From Cylindrobasidium torrendii FP15055 ss-10 (taxonomy: Eukaryota; Basidiomycota; Agaricomycetes; Agaricales; Physalacriaceae): a stretch of 32,796 nucleotides of DNA. Positions 21,413 to 32,399 of the stretch are shown one piece after another. Positions within the stretch are counted from its first letter, which is position 1, and each line of letters opens with the position of its first letter. The translations under genes were made by a program, and so were the position numbers. Below the pieces are notes generated by a model that was given only the letters and a program-made list of their open reading frames with translations, did not search any database and was not told where the DNA came from. The stretch spans positions 1 to 32,796 of the forward strand of contig KN880691.1 of NCBI GenBank assembly GCA_000934385.1, given 5' to 3'.

Positions 21413-21985
21413 TCAAGGGGAAGATGAAGGAGTGTCTGGCCGGGATGCGTCTTCGCGTGCGCGCTCTTCACGTCGCTGGATGAGCTTCTAGCACAAATCA
21501 GCACAGTGGCCTGAGGGTATTGGACAAGATAACGCACCTGCTTCATGCTCACGACGGTGTTGAGTAAGGAATCAAGTGTGCTTTCCGAGAAATCCGCAAA
21601 CTAACTCTGGATTGTCAGCACAATATACGACGATAAGCAAAGAAAGTGTGCGCACTGCATCCTGCGTCTGTCTCGTCACCGCCGCCAATCTCGCCTTCTC
21701 TGCGTCCCACTCTGGATCAGGTGCTGCTCGGCGGGGCTGACCCTCAAGCTGCCGTCTCCATGTCGCCAGTCTGGACTCCTCGAGCTGCTCCCTTGCGTGA
21801 TGGCGTTTGCAGACGTCCCAGTATTTAGCTGCGCGACCTTCGTGCGCCTCACGGTGTTTGTAGTACACTGCGGTCGTGCATGCGCCGACGAGGAACCAGA
21901 GCAGACGTGATGGTCGCCCGTGCCAGCGTCGGTAGTACCCAAATCCATGGTGGTGAGGATGTCCCCAGTGGTGAGGGTGGTGCAT
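21413..21985 (-). CDS. Small His-rich single-span membrane protein, 155 aa
   Basis: Minus-strand exons 21985-21656, 21600-21538 and 21487-21413. The first ATG in the frame gives MHHPHHWGHPHHHGFGYY, a His/Gly/Tyr-rich head. RLLWFLVGACTTAVYY follows (about 28-43) as one probable membrane span. The rest is charged and helical: KYWDVCKRHHAREQLEESR, then after the first intron FADFSESTLDSLLNTVVSMKQKL, and a tail ending DTPSSSP. I recall this layout (His-rich start, one span, helical tail with a SE-TLD-LL motif) in unnamed basidiomycete proteins but know of no function. The His-rich head could bind metal. The 55-nt first intron uses the AG just before TTTGCGG; the nearer AG at 21607-21608 gives a stop. 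Confidence 0.72.
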
Positions 21986-22606
21986 TCTGCTTTGTTCTTT
22001 AACTGTCGAAGCTCTTGTTTTGCTGGGCACCGTCGAGGCTGGACGTGGGCGCCAAAGCCAAAGCCGCAGTTAGAGGGAGAATGAAACGCATGATGGGCCG
22101 GCCAGAGGACATTATAAGCTGATCAGTGATACGCCCTTTTCGTTTTCCTTTGCGCTGCGTGTGGTGTCGGCACAAGTAATGCGGTCTGACAGCGACGTAA
22201 TGGCCATGACCCGTCCAGCCGCGGAACCTCGCCGACGTGCCGAGTGTGGCGCATGTCCTATTTCGGTGGTTGCATGCGAAAGATGCGTATGTATCTCGGC
22301 GTACGGTCCCAAATGAGTATTAGAGGCCGTCTGATTGGACGAATCCCAACTCAACTGCGGCTTGGGACCAACACTCGAACAATGGCCGATTCGGAATATG
22401 TCATAAGGCTGATCAAAATGTGGCTGAAGGTTAACTTGCTTATCCATGGTTGCAGTTCCCGAGCGTAGACGAGCATCAAGATAAATCTGGCAATCACTAC
22501 TACAAAGAGAGAAACACATTCGCATTCAGATTCCACAGATTACCTTAAACACACACATCCTACCCTACATACAGATAACATACATTACAAGATCCATTAG
22601 CCATTA
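21986..22606. other. Intergenic, 621 bp
   Basis: Upstream of the His-rich protein gene and downstream of the RBR ligase gene, both on the minus strand. No domain-bearing frame was found on either strand. Confidence 0.5.
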
Positions 22607-25600
22607 TTAAAAGAACGGAATAAGCCCAATGCTGCCGTGCGCCGACCGCATATGGTCGTAGATGCCCTCGCCTCTCGGGAACGTTGCCAGACACTCCCAA
22701 CAAATGTGCGTATTGCACCGCACACATGTCACATGGTTGCAGCCCTCCGAGCGTTCGATATCGACCTTGCATCCCGGGCATGGCTTCACCCCATTCTGCT
22801 CCTTCCACTGCCTGAACTGCATCTCGTCCTCGTCATCGTCCAGCGCACAGGCTTCGCCTTCGTGGCTCTCCCCACCACACTGCGCACAAATACCCACAAG
22901 ACAGTCTGGACAACGCAGAACCGTGTTTCCCAGCGCCTTGTTCGACCGAAAGACCTGTGCACATTCCGCCGTAGGACACCGAATGAATTCATCTGGCCGC
23001 GTAGAAACGTATAGCTCAAATGCTGCCTTCACCAACCCGTTGAACTCGGCCAACGTTAGAATATCTCTCGCACAATGCAACGGCATGAGCTCGGTGCAAG
23101 CCCCCTGCGCGCCTAAGCACGTCAGCGGGAAGCATCGCGCCTCTGTCGCCGCCACCAAATACTCACGCAAACACCCCCGGCAGTGTGCATGCCCACAACG
23201 CAAAAGAAACGGTGCCTCGACATCGTCTAGACACACTGGACAGCCCGAACGTGTCGACGCCGGTCGTTGCGCCGCACGCGCCGCCTGCACTGCGTTTCTT
23301 GACATGGTCGCTGCCGCCAACCCATAGACTTCAAACGTCTTGGTGCGGATATCCATGTGTATGTTCTCGAGCCCCAGCTCCGTCTTGAGTATCGGGAGCT
23401 GCTTCGCCAGGAAGTAGCCCAAGAGATCCGTGGGTATATGCACCGTCGTAGGCGTCCTTGCACGCAGCTGCTTGATCTGCGTCAGAATCTCCTCGTTTGC
23501 CCTAGCCCTCATTCCGGAGGGTCCACGCAAAACAATCCTCTTTTCCTTCGACACACACGAGATGCGTAGGAGGGGATACCGATCTCGCAGCTCGCTGACC
23601 CAAACATACCCCGCAGGCTCCTCGAAGAATGCATCCCACGCGATCTTGTCGTCAAGCTTCACTGTTTCGCCGCGAAGCACCCTCCGAAGATTCTTCCTCA
23701 GCCGTCCCAGCTGCTTCAAATCCTCCGAAATCAGATGAATCTCAACTACATCCTCCTGTCCATCTTCCTCCTTGACCACTAGCGCATCTTCCTTCGACGT
23801 GAACATCTTGCAAAGCTGCTGCACCTCTTGCCTGACGCTCGCATACACCCACGCACTCGTCGTCAACACCATCTTCTTCAAATGGCGCACAGATAGCCTG
23901 CACCAGCCTAGCGCAACAGGTTTTCTCGTATCCGCTTGTGCCGCCACATACGCCGCCGTCCCCGCACTCTCAAACGTCGCAAACACCCGAATCCTGCCAT
24001 CCATGTATGGCCCGGGAACCGGCGCCCACTCCTTCATCTGCATCCCCGTCTTTAGATGGTTCTCGATATTCCGGCGCACAGCACTAATCGCATCCTTGGC
24101 CGACCTATATGGCACCGGGTCCCACATAACATCGTCCGGCGCACCAAGCTCCTCCAAAGACGCCTTGGTCTGCTTCAGATCCGCAGGCAAATTCCAGTAT
24201 TTGACGGTATGCATCCCGACTTGGGGCATGCCTTCGTATATTTTGGCATGCACAGACCGTTCGAGGAAGGGCAAGTGCGTAGCCGCAATCGCCGTCCGGG
24301 CTCTTTCCAGTGTGCTGAATCCACCATACGCAGTCACACTCGGCGCGTCCCATTCAATACGAATGGTCGTGTCCCGCACACGGCCATGGACAGCGTCGGG
24401 CGTCATCGACAGTCGTGCTCGAAGAACGACGCCAAAGTGCTTGGTCTCGTCGAGAGAGGCGGCGGCGTTCCGGGCGTCGACGTGCTCCTTGAATCGAATA
24501 CGAGCGACCGTGCCCGCGAGAGCCTTGACTTCTGCATGGCCAAATGGTGTGACGAGACTCTTGACGGCTTCTTCCTTGACAGCGGCAGGAAGGCCTTCAA
24601 TGTACAGCCAAGGCGTCTCGAAGCCTGTCTGAACCTCTCGAATGACAAAGCCGCGATCGACCTTGACGTGAATGTAATTGTGGATGAGAATTTCCCACTC
24701 CGTTGTTGGGGGTGGTGGCGGTGGTGGCGGAGGCGGCAGTGACCGAGGGATACTCTTTAGAATAACCTATAATACAAATGAGCTTTATCTCACAAAAAAT
24801 CATGCGACCAACCGGTTCGTCGTACTCGAGGTCTTCGTGAATGCGCCTGCATGCATATCCCCGCTGACACCATCCACGCCGCGCGTTCAAACACACCTCA
24901 TTCGTGCGTGGCCGTTGCCGCGATGGAGGCGGCTCCTCCACCTTGCTTGCCTGACAGCACGTAAGTACACATGCACACGAGCCGGAACCAGCACGTACGT
25001 CGCCCTCCTGCGCACACATCTCCGTCCGTGGCTTCGGAGTGTCCATATCTACAGGTGATGGAATCTACATGAAAAATTAGAGGGGAAATGCACAAAAGTG
25101 GATTGAAAACGCACCGGGCTGTCGTATTCGAGGTCCCCGTGCACGTACTGACAGTCGTATCCCCACGGACACCATTCACGGTCCCACAACCAGCATATCT
25201 CATTCGTCTTCGGATGGGGATGCCGCTCTGCCTTTGGCGCTGGCGGTTTGTCCTCATGCGGGAGATGGGAGAAAGTACATCGTGGTCGCGGGCAGGTGCG
25301 TGTCCGACAAAACTCCCAGCAATATCCTGACGGGCATATGCTCCCTGGGATGCGTTTCTTGGGCCACGAAGGAATTTGTGGGCGAATATTCGTGTTTATC
25401 TTTGGTGCAGAAAATCGTGGCTGTGGGAACTGAGGCGCGAGGGATAATTCGTCGCCCGACGTATCACTGTCCGAGTACTGTTGCCTGCGAATGACTGGCG
25501 CGCGCGACGGCTGATCTGCTATGAGTGCTACGCCGTATGAAGTGCATGCTAATTCTTACCGGAAACTGCGATGTGCGCGAAGTGAAGTGGGGGAGCTACA

Positions 25601-25806
25601 TGTAGGCCGGAGTGAGTGAGCGCATCCAAGAGGGATTGAGCACGTACATGAACCCTCGGACAGCTGCTTCCATTTTGACAAAATCCCTTCTGATAGTTGA
25701 GACACAGCTCGGGCTGCATCCCTTGTTGGTGATATTGGGGCTGGTAATATTGAGATTGGTATTGAGGTGGCTGTCGTGCATGTTGCACGTAGTTTATGGT
25801 ATTCAT
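22607..25806 (-). CDS. RBR-type E3 ubiquitin ligase with four CCCH zinc fingers, 984 aa
   Basis: Minus-strand exons 25806-25648, 25595-25560, 25510-25115, 25064-24999, 24950-24813 and 24766-22607. CCCH fingers: C35/C43/C49/H53, a looser one C129/C138/C143/H147, C171/C179/C185/H189 and C239/C247/C253/H257; three have exact CX7CX5CX3H spacing typical of RNA binding. A run of ten Pro follows (276-285). The middle (about 290-770) has RRM-like stretches (ETPWLYIEGLP, GRIRVFATFESAGTA) and no sure domain call. The C-terminus is RING1 (from CPVCLDD, 774), IBR (CPTAEC...CPDC...CAQCGG) and RING2 (CPGCKVDI...CWECL, about 928-960), with the likely thioester Cys941 in SEGCNHVTC. It should transfer ubiquitin through Cys941, perhaps on RNA-bound targets. 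Confidence 0.9.
24707..24736 (-). repeat. Poly-proline-coding (GGT/GGC)n tract
   Basis: Ten consecutive Pro codons with mixed third bases on the minus strand. It forms a hinge between the CCCH region and the middle of the RBR ligase and could vary in length between strains. Confidence 0.9.
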
Positions 25807-26729
25807 GACTTCCAGAGTGTTAATTAAGAAATAAGAAAGAGAGAGAAATGCGGCGGCTGCTGAAGTTAAAATGCCCGCAGTTTGTGATGGTGATGGCAGA
25901 AGGGAAAGTGACTTTGCTGGATCACGGCGATCCGCATTGGGCGATGACGCATGCGCTAAGCCAGCAATGGGCCAGCGCTTTCTCTGGAAACTTTGTCCCA
26001 GCGTACAAACTGGTCGTTATTGGAACCTTTTGGAATGATTGAGCGTATTTCCAATCTTCGGCTCCAGATTGTGGTCAAAAAGCGGAGAGCTGCAAGAGGT
26101 TGGACTGTCGTAGTTTTGTGATCAATCAAAATCGGATTCAGAGAGTCATAGTCCTAGGAAGATGTAGGCAGGTGCAAGACTGCAAGTGTGCAACTTTCTC
26201 CCTTTCATGGTGTCAAGTTCTCCCAGGCTCACATTGATGTGCGATGGGGCATCCGTGGAGGCAATTTACGACTGGCCATCGAGAAACTGCAGCTGGTCCA
26301 GGAGTAGACGAACAATGGTGGCTGAGCTACGAGGTATCATGAGGGCTCCACAGTTACATTATATTGTGGAAAAGAGAGGCAGTGTGCCCACCACACAGTG
26401 CAGCTATCCGACGATCTAGGATTGATTAGGAGTTAGCAGTTCAGCCTACTACGTAATCACAATGGGAATCGGGACTCGCTCAAACGGGTCGAAACCTTAC
26501 CGACACCTTCAGGCCATGGTGGTTGGAAGTTCATCTCACACCACGAGTCAACGACGTCGGGTTCAGTCGCGAGCTTAGGCACGTGAGCGGTCCCGCCGCC
26601 TCTTTCATTTCTGACTTCCCACCACATTCCGGAGTTTAATGTGAAGATGTTTGTCGGTAGCGCACAACGGAGCCGCATCTGTATATAAGAAATGGTGTTT
26701 GCAACGAGCCTCTTCCATCGCCTACCACC
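25807..26729. other. Divergent intergenic region between RBR ligase and dioxygenase genes, 923 bp
   Basis: Both promoters lie here. Apart from the TATA box at 26682 I see no element, repeat or extra gene. Confidence 0.5.
26682..26689 (+). promoter_or_regulatory. TATA box of the dioxygenase-like gene
   Basis: TATATAAG begins 48 bp upstream of the ATG at 26730. The short distance implies a leader of about 20 nt. Confidence 0.6.
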
Positions 26730-28087
26730 ATGTCGAACCTTGAAGTTGAACAACACCCTGCTATCCACCGTATTCGCGCTGCTTTGGAGGGCAAGCAGCC
26801 CTTCACCAGCGGCACTTGCCCTTTGGACGTCGACTCTCTAAACCTTTACTACCGCCTCAGCAGTACCGAAAAGTCTGTGTCTCTTTTTGCATGTCCGTGT
26901 CGTCAACGTGTGCTTACTTGCAGCTGTACTAGGAAAGCGGACGTGTTGAACCTGGCCAATGCTACTCCAGAAGAGCTTCAAAATCTCATCTCAGCGTGTG
27001 ACGCCGCACCTTTTGGGCGTGGGAACGAGACGGTCATGGACGAGAGCTACCGCAAGGCGCTCAAACTCGAACTCGCACAATTCTCTCTCCCTTTCGAACT
27101 CATCGAAACGGGAATCGTGAATAAGATCCAACATGAGCTCGTCGACTCGCCCGACGCTACTCAGCGCTCTATTAGGACTGAGCTGTACAAGCTGAACATC
27201 TATGGTACGCCTTCCGCCTCACCTTCCTATATTTCTGCTGACGATGAGCCCGGATAGACAAGGGATCGTTCTTCAAAGCACACAAGGATACTCCGCGCGA
27301 CGTAACCATGTTCGGCTCACTCGTCATCATATTCCCCACCACACACGAGGGCGGCAACCTCGTCCTCAGCCAGAAGGACGAGCAATGGACGTTTGACGCC
27401 CCGACCATGCTCAAAACCAGTACACCTGAAGCACCATCCATTGCCTGGGTCGCCTTCTACAGTAACGTCACTCACGAAGTCCTCCCCGTCACGTCCGGTG
27501 CACGCGTTACGCTCACGTACAATTTGTACTTCAAGGATGCCAAGGACACGGCTATCCAAGCTGCACGTTCCACTGAGGCGGACTCGAAATACGCTATGGT
27601 GAAGAAGGACCTGGCTGAACTCGTCGCGGCGCATGACGAAGACCACCTGTTTGGGTTCGGGCTGGCGCATGAATACCCTCTTACCCAGAAAGACCTACGC
27701 GGCGGAACACTGAACGGCCTCGCGCATTTCTTCAAGGGAAGCGACGCGCTAATCTGCGCCGCCTGTGAAGACCTTGGCCTCAACGTTTCCATCACGGTGC
27801 TCTACGAGGACGAGGACGAGGACGACGAACTTGTGCGGTATCTGAGCCCAAGTGTCCTGAAAACCCCTGGGTGGGAGGTGCACAGAAGGGAAGCCTTGTA
27901 CTACAAGATGACGATGCTGAAGGACGTGAAGATGACTTGGGTGACGCCGGAGACGGAGAACACCAAGGCGGAGTCGAAGTTTATTGCGTATGGGAATGAG
28001 GCCAGTCTGGACAGCGTGTATGGTAAAGTGTGCATGGTGGCATCCAAGGGGAAGCATGAGCTGAAGCCAGCACGAGAGTGGGCATAG
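26730..28087 (+). CDS. 2-oxoglutarate/Fe(II)-dependent dioxygenase-like (prolyl-4-hydroxylase-type) protein, 414 aa
   Basis: Exons 26730-26872, 26933-27204 and 27258-28087. The iron-binding facial triad is visible: HKD (His147, Asp149) in FFKAHKDTPR and His211 in NVTHEVLPV. Arg221 in TSGARVTLTYNLYF is placed to bind 2-oxoglutarate. The preceding strand block (ELYKLNIYDKGSFF) and the GGNLVL loop match the double-stranded beta-helix of prolyl-4-hydroxylase-like enzymes. It should hydroxylate a protein or small-molecule substrate using O2 and 2-oxoglutarate; the target is unknown. About 190 residues follow the core, with an acidic EDEDEDDE stretch. There is no signal peptide, so it is cytosolic or nuclear. 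The first donor is weak: GTCTGT at 26873 was chosen; GTCTCT at 26879 also keeps frame and adds two residues. Confidence 0.82.
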
Positions 28088-28543
28088 AATAGACTACGCG
28101 CATGTGGTACTTCATTATAGTTTAGCTGGAAGCCTGAATGATATGAGTTATGTTTGCCGACGGAATACGGGGCTCAAAGTCTGTACGAAGGCAGAATGGG
28201 CATGGCGGTGTCGCGTTCCCTTTGGCATGACGATAAAGAAGTCCAATAAGTCAATCTGTGTCTTCAGACGCGTCAACCAGGGATAGCTGGGGCAGATTCA
28301 CGATACGGAGCACAATCGTCCTTCACGTCAGACCAACCAAACGGCATCGTTGGCGCAATTTGGCCGGAGCGCAAAGTGGGTGTTGAGGACGTGTCCCCCA
28401 CGGGTTCTATCCAACAAATGCCTTGCTCCAGTAGTAGATTTCCACGATATGTTCCTCTGGTATTACATTACACTCGGATACTTGTACACCTCAAGACATA
28501 GGTCAGTCAATCACTTTCAGGAAAAGCTCATCGCAGCACACAC
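28088..28543. other. Convergent 3' intergenic region, 456 bp
   Basis: It lies between the stops of the dioxygenase-like gene (plus) and DPM3 (minus). No gene is supported; both 3' UTRs and terminators must lie here. Confidence 0.5.
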
Positions 28544-28831
28544 CTAGTCCACTGTGACCCCCTTCGCACGCAACTCATTCTTCGCCTGATTTATCTCCAC
28601 CATAAGTTCGGTGAATGCATTAGGGCAGTCCTGGAACGTCCATAGGCCCCAGCCGAGTGCCCAGAGGGAGTACGCGCCGAACGAGACCAAAAGCCACCAG
28701 GGCAGAACGGGGATGATTTGAGCGGCAGCGTCGGCGGAAATGAATGGAATATTGAGGAACTGGTAGAAGACGAGGGTATAGGCGACAGTGAAGAGCAGTG
28801 CGAGGCCGGCGACGCGGTGTGCTCGAGCCAT
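28544..28831 (-). CDS. DPM3: DPM3, dolichol-phosphate mannose synthase regulatory subunit 3, 95 aa
   Basis: Single exon. DPM3 is a small ER membrane protein that tethers the catalytic DPM1 in the complex making dolichol-phosphate mannose for N-glycans, O-mannosylation and GPI anchors. The length (95 residues) equals the usual size. Two hydrophobic spans are visible, VAGLALLFTVAYTLVFYQFL (7-26) and a second near 40-66 (LPWWLLVSFGAYSLWALGWG). The family hallmark TFQDCPNAFTEL follows, then a soluble helix (MVEINQAKNELRAKGVTVD) that contacts DPM1. Nothing is missing. It is divergent to FIS1, with only 72 bp between the two start codons. Confidence 0.93.
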   Translation of the reverse strand: MARAHRVAGLALLFTVAYTLVFYQFLNIPFISADAAAQIIPVLPWWLLVSFGAYSLWALGWGLWTFQDCPNAFTELMVEINQAKNELRAKGVTVD

Positions 28832-28903
28832 GGTCGTGGAAAGAGTGACAGCTGAATTGATGGCCGAGCACAGCCACGCTTTGTTCCTTGTCTACTGCCC
28901 ACG
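28832..28903. promoter_or_regulatory. 72-bp bidirectional promoter region, DPM3/FIS1
   Basis: The ATG codons of the divergent genes are separated by 72 bp, which must contain both leaders and at least part of a shared promoter. There is no TATA box. The region is moderately GC-rich with CACAGCCACG and TGTTCC-type words. Part of the promoter may lie inside either gene. Confidence 0.75.
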
Positions 28904-29566
28904 ATGACGACTGATTTGCCGTACGCTGCTGACGCCGAAGTCTCGCTTTCCTTCGACGAGCTCGAGGTTGGTAGCCCGTACATTATGCTGCCAGTGTAAC
29001 CAACAACACTGTTGTAGGTCCTCCGAATCCAATACGCGAAGGAAGTCGAATCGGGCCATGTAACGGTGCAGACAAAGTTCAACTACTCCTGGGGGTTGGT
29101 GAAGAGCCCAGTTCGTGAGCACCAGGTGGAGGGTGTAAAGCTTCTTCAAGGTGTGTGTTCATCCCAGTCCTCCGACCCACACTGAACGCTGGGCTCAGAC
29201 TTGTACCGCGCCGAGCCGTCACGGAGACGCGAGTGTCTCTACTATCTCGCCCTTGGGCACTATAAGATGGGCAACTTTGATGAGGCCCGCAAGTTCAATG
29301 GTGCGCCTATGACTTCCTCCATTCGCCAGAAGTGGCTTACCCCACACAGGCCTGCTCCTCGAGAAAGAGCCAGCCAATATGCAAGCCCAGAGCCTCTCCA
29401 CCCTCATTGACCGGGGCGTCACTCGTGGTCAGCTCAGTCCCATCCTCCATCTGTCCTTGACTCACACCCTGCAGAAGGATACATCGGCATGGCGCTCGTT
29501 GGAGGTGTTGCTGCCATCAGCACTCTCCTCGTCGCCGGCCTAGTACGGCGAGCAGCCCGTAAATGA
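28904..29566 (+). CDS. FIS1: FIS1, mitochondrial fission 1 protein, 155 aa
   Basis: Exons 28904-28966, 29018-29150, 29199-29300, 29350-29427 and 29475-29566. Fis1 is a tail-anchored outer-membrane protein of mitochondria and peroxisomes that recruits the division machinery. The start [16 protein letters not shown] and the TPR-like bundle match the family: [65 protein letters not shown] and [11 protein letters not shown]. The C-terminal anchor is [19 protein letters not shown], followed by the basic tail RRAARK. Length is the usual 150-155. All five exon joins keep frame and conserve family residues. Introns are 47-51 nt. Confidence 0.96.
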
Positions 29567-30241
29567 CTGTCTGCCTATTCTCTAACGTATTTCCCTTTCC
29601 GCTCTCTCTATCCCTTTATTGGAACGCCCACCTCACATCTATAACCGCATGTCCCACTTGTCCCTCCGGTTTAATTGGTCACGAATGCAAATAGTCATCG
29701 CTAGGTTGAATGCTATGTAACCTATACACGTATGCTCTGTCTTCCTCATCCTTTCTGACTCTTGGTTTCTGGGCGCGTTGGATGCCTCTTGAAGCTAGGG
29801 CGCAGTAATACCTCGCGCTCTAGCCTCATTTCATGCTTAATTTCATTTCAAGCGTATTAGGGCGTAGGTATGCGCGCAGCATAGTAAAGCCAAATCAGTC
29901 AGAAAGGGTCTATTGGCATACCTGCGTGTGAAGCGCCCTGACAAGCTGCGTTCTCCCAAAAGGGATACTCTTGCACTGCTAGTTTATACCTGTACATCAG
30001 CAACATCTCAGAGAAGGCAAAGGTGGCCCAGAGGTGGCCTACATAGCAGTGTGCTTTACATAATACACTCACGCTCTCAGTATATCAGCCTGAATGACCG
30101 CAGACTATCATGTTGAATGTTCTGAGCACAACCTAAAGCCTGGAAAGTCGGATTCTCTGCCACTAGCTGCTCAATGGACTCGCCCGGGTTAAGTATATGA
30201 ACACCTTGTTAGAACAACCATATAACTAGCACTACACATAC
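29567..30241. other. Convergent 3' intergenic region, 675 bp
   Basis: It lies between FIS1 (plus) and U2AF (minus). No coding region, tRNA or mobile-element piece was recognised. Confidence 0.5.
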
Positions 30242-32278
30242 TTAAACGGGCAATGGTGGCTCAGGAAGGGGTGGCGGCGCCTCAGGCTGAGGGGCAAAGA
30301 TCACATGCAACGGCGGTGTCGTCTGGCTCTCTTCATTGAGCGTAGTCGTGATAATCGACCGACCAGCAAAGCTCCTCCCAGCCAACGCCTTCATCGCCTT
30401 AGCCGCGCCTGCTGCCTCAATGAACTTGACATACACCCGGCCAACACCCGCTGCCTCATCCACCTTGGCCGTATCCGTCACGTCTGTGCTTCCGCCTGGC
30501 GCCCACACCTTGCGCTCCTTCTTCGCAGGGCGCGGAATTCGCAAATCTTCCACCGGCCCATAGGAATTGCACTCATCCCTAATGTCCTCGAAGATCTCCT
30601 GGTAGTCCTGGTCGTCGTGCAGGTCTTCGGGCGTCACCATGTTCAACATGAGCAGAATCCGGTTGTCCCCAGTGTCGCCTGCAGGCATGATAGGCTTCGG
30701 GATCTCCGGCATTGCGACCACGTCCATCATATCAATGTCGCCGAGTTTGGCGCCCACCGATGCCCTCTGGACCACCAGATACCTATCACCAATCTCCATG
30801 CCGTTCAGCGACTGGATGGCCACGTCCGTGACCTCCGGGTCGACATACTCGAAGAACGCGAAGCCCTTGCTCGGACCTCCATTGTTTTCGCGGACCAAAT
30901 TGAATGCCCGGAGCTCGCCAAAGGATGTGAGCAACTCTTGGACCTGCTCCTCGTTTAATGCTGTAGGAAGACCGCCAACAAAAATCTTGTTGATAGAGTC
31001 TGGGACGTTGGTTGGAATAGCGCCCGGAACTTGGCCGGGCATGAGCAGCTCGCCGCCATAGTCCTTCGGGCGACGAATTTTGAGCGGGCCGTTGATGAAC
31101 ACAATGCCGTCGAATGCCATGGCGGCGGTCGCATCCTCCGCACTGCGGAACTGCGAGAAAATCAGCCAGGGTGCACGGAACGAGAGTCAGTTCACTGACC
31201 TCGACGAACGCATAGTTCTTTTCGTAATTACACTGCACAGCAAGCACAGGACTGCCAGGCGTCGCAGTGCCAAGGTTCATTTCCGCCATCTTTTCGTTGA
31301 AGAAATCCGTAAGGTTCTTCTCGTTGATTTCGGGAGTGATGCTGCCAATATACAAGCGCCGAGACTGGCGCGACAAGTTGGGATTGCCACCGATGCCCAT
31401 ACCAAAGCTCTGCACAGGCATAGGAGTGGGGAGACCAGGAATGCCGAGAATGGGCGGAATTTGAGTGCGGTTGGCACCAGGAAGATTGAACAGGCCTATG
31501 TAGAATGTCAGACAAAACCAAATTTCTTTGATTTTCATCACGCACCAGTTTGCTTGGCCTGCATGGCACTGTACTGCTCATATCCAGGCGCATGGACGTC
31601 CCAACCCGATGCTCTGCGGCGACGTTGGGAGATAGGGAGTATGCCCTCCGGTGTCGGAGATCTGCGCTCCGGTGTGCCGCCCTCGCGCCGTCTTCCTCCG
31701 CCACCACCACCGCCAGGTGGGCCGCCTGCATCCCTGCCACGTCCTCCACGTCGGTCATCACGGTCCTCTCTGGGTGGCCTTCCACCGCCGCCTCCGCCAC
31801 CGCCGCCTCGACGATCGTCGCCATACCGAGCACGCCGGTCATCATAGTCGCGGCCGCCTACACCAGGGCCAGCACGGTCATATCTGTCCCGTTCACCCCG
31901 GGGTTCCCTGTCGCGTTCTCTGTAGCGGTCCCTGTCACGGTCTCTGCCATGTTCGCGGTCGCGGTCGCGGTGGTGGTCACGGTGTCCTCCGTCGCGGTCG
32001 CGGTAGTCGCGGTCTCGGTGGCTCGAACGTCTTCGCTCTGTAATAAAAAGAAGGAAAAACGACCTAAGTAACTGGGCTCTCTTCTGTGTTCTCGGCTGTG
32101 GATGCTAGCTAAAAGGTACGTGGGCTATTGCTGTTGGGAAAAAAGAAAAGTGCTGCGAAACGGGCGTTGAGACCCCATTTTTCAAACACAGCAGGTTTCA
32201 CGGGAAGATGAGGGCAGGATGTAGTTCTAAGCTGAGGGATGGAATGAATATCTCACCTCCGTCTGCTTCCATTGGCAT
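30242..32278 (-). CDS. U2AF large subunit (U2AF65/U2AF59-like splicing factor), 572 aa
   Basis: Minus-strand exons 32278-32257, 32037-31546, 31495-31200 and 31150-30242. It binds the polypyrimidine tract at 3' splice sites and recruits U2 snRNP. Layout: an N-terminal Arg-Asp/Arg-Glu repeat domain (about 8-65); a Gly-rich linker; the ligand motif with Trp153 (ASGWDVHAPGYEQ) that should dock the small subunit; RRM1 (from RRLYIGSI, about 218-300); RRM2 (from NKIFVGGLP, about 325-402); and a C-terminal U2AF-homology motif with GRSFAGR (RXF loop) that should bind SF1/SF3b. The start MPMEADGE is on a 22-nt exon joined across a 219-nt intron, far longer than the other introns. A short Pro-rich tail (PPPLPEPPLPV) ends the protein, where animal U2AF65 ends soon after the homology motif. 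Confidence 0.95.
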
Positions 32279-32399
32279 CGTCGTGGTTGAAGAGAAAGCA
32301 AGCGAGAATGACTAATCCCATCAGTTGTTTGCACGTGGACAAGTCGAAAGCATTTCGTCACCGTTCGTGAACTCAGGGCACTTTGCAGGTTAAGAGAAA

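Noticed and set aside
22112..22525. 137-residue minus-strand ORF between the His-rich protein and the RBR ligase
   Set aside because: No domain and no homology that I recognise; overlaps probable UTR and promoter sequence.
23772..24632. 286-residue plus-strand ORF
   Set aside because: Antisense shadow of the RBR ligase, which has clear catalytic motifs on the other strand.
31080..31847. 255-residue Pro-rich plus-strand ORF
   Set aside because: Mirror of the Gly-rich linker and RRM1 of U2AF.
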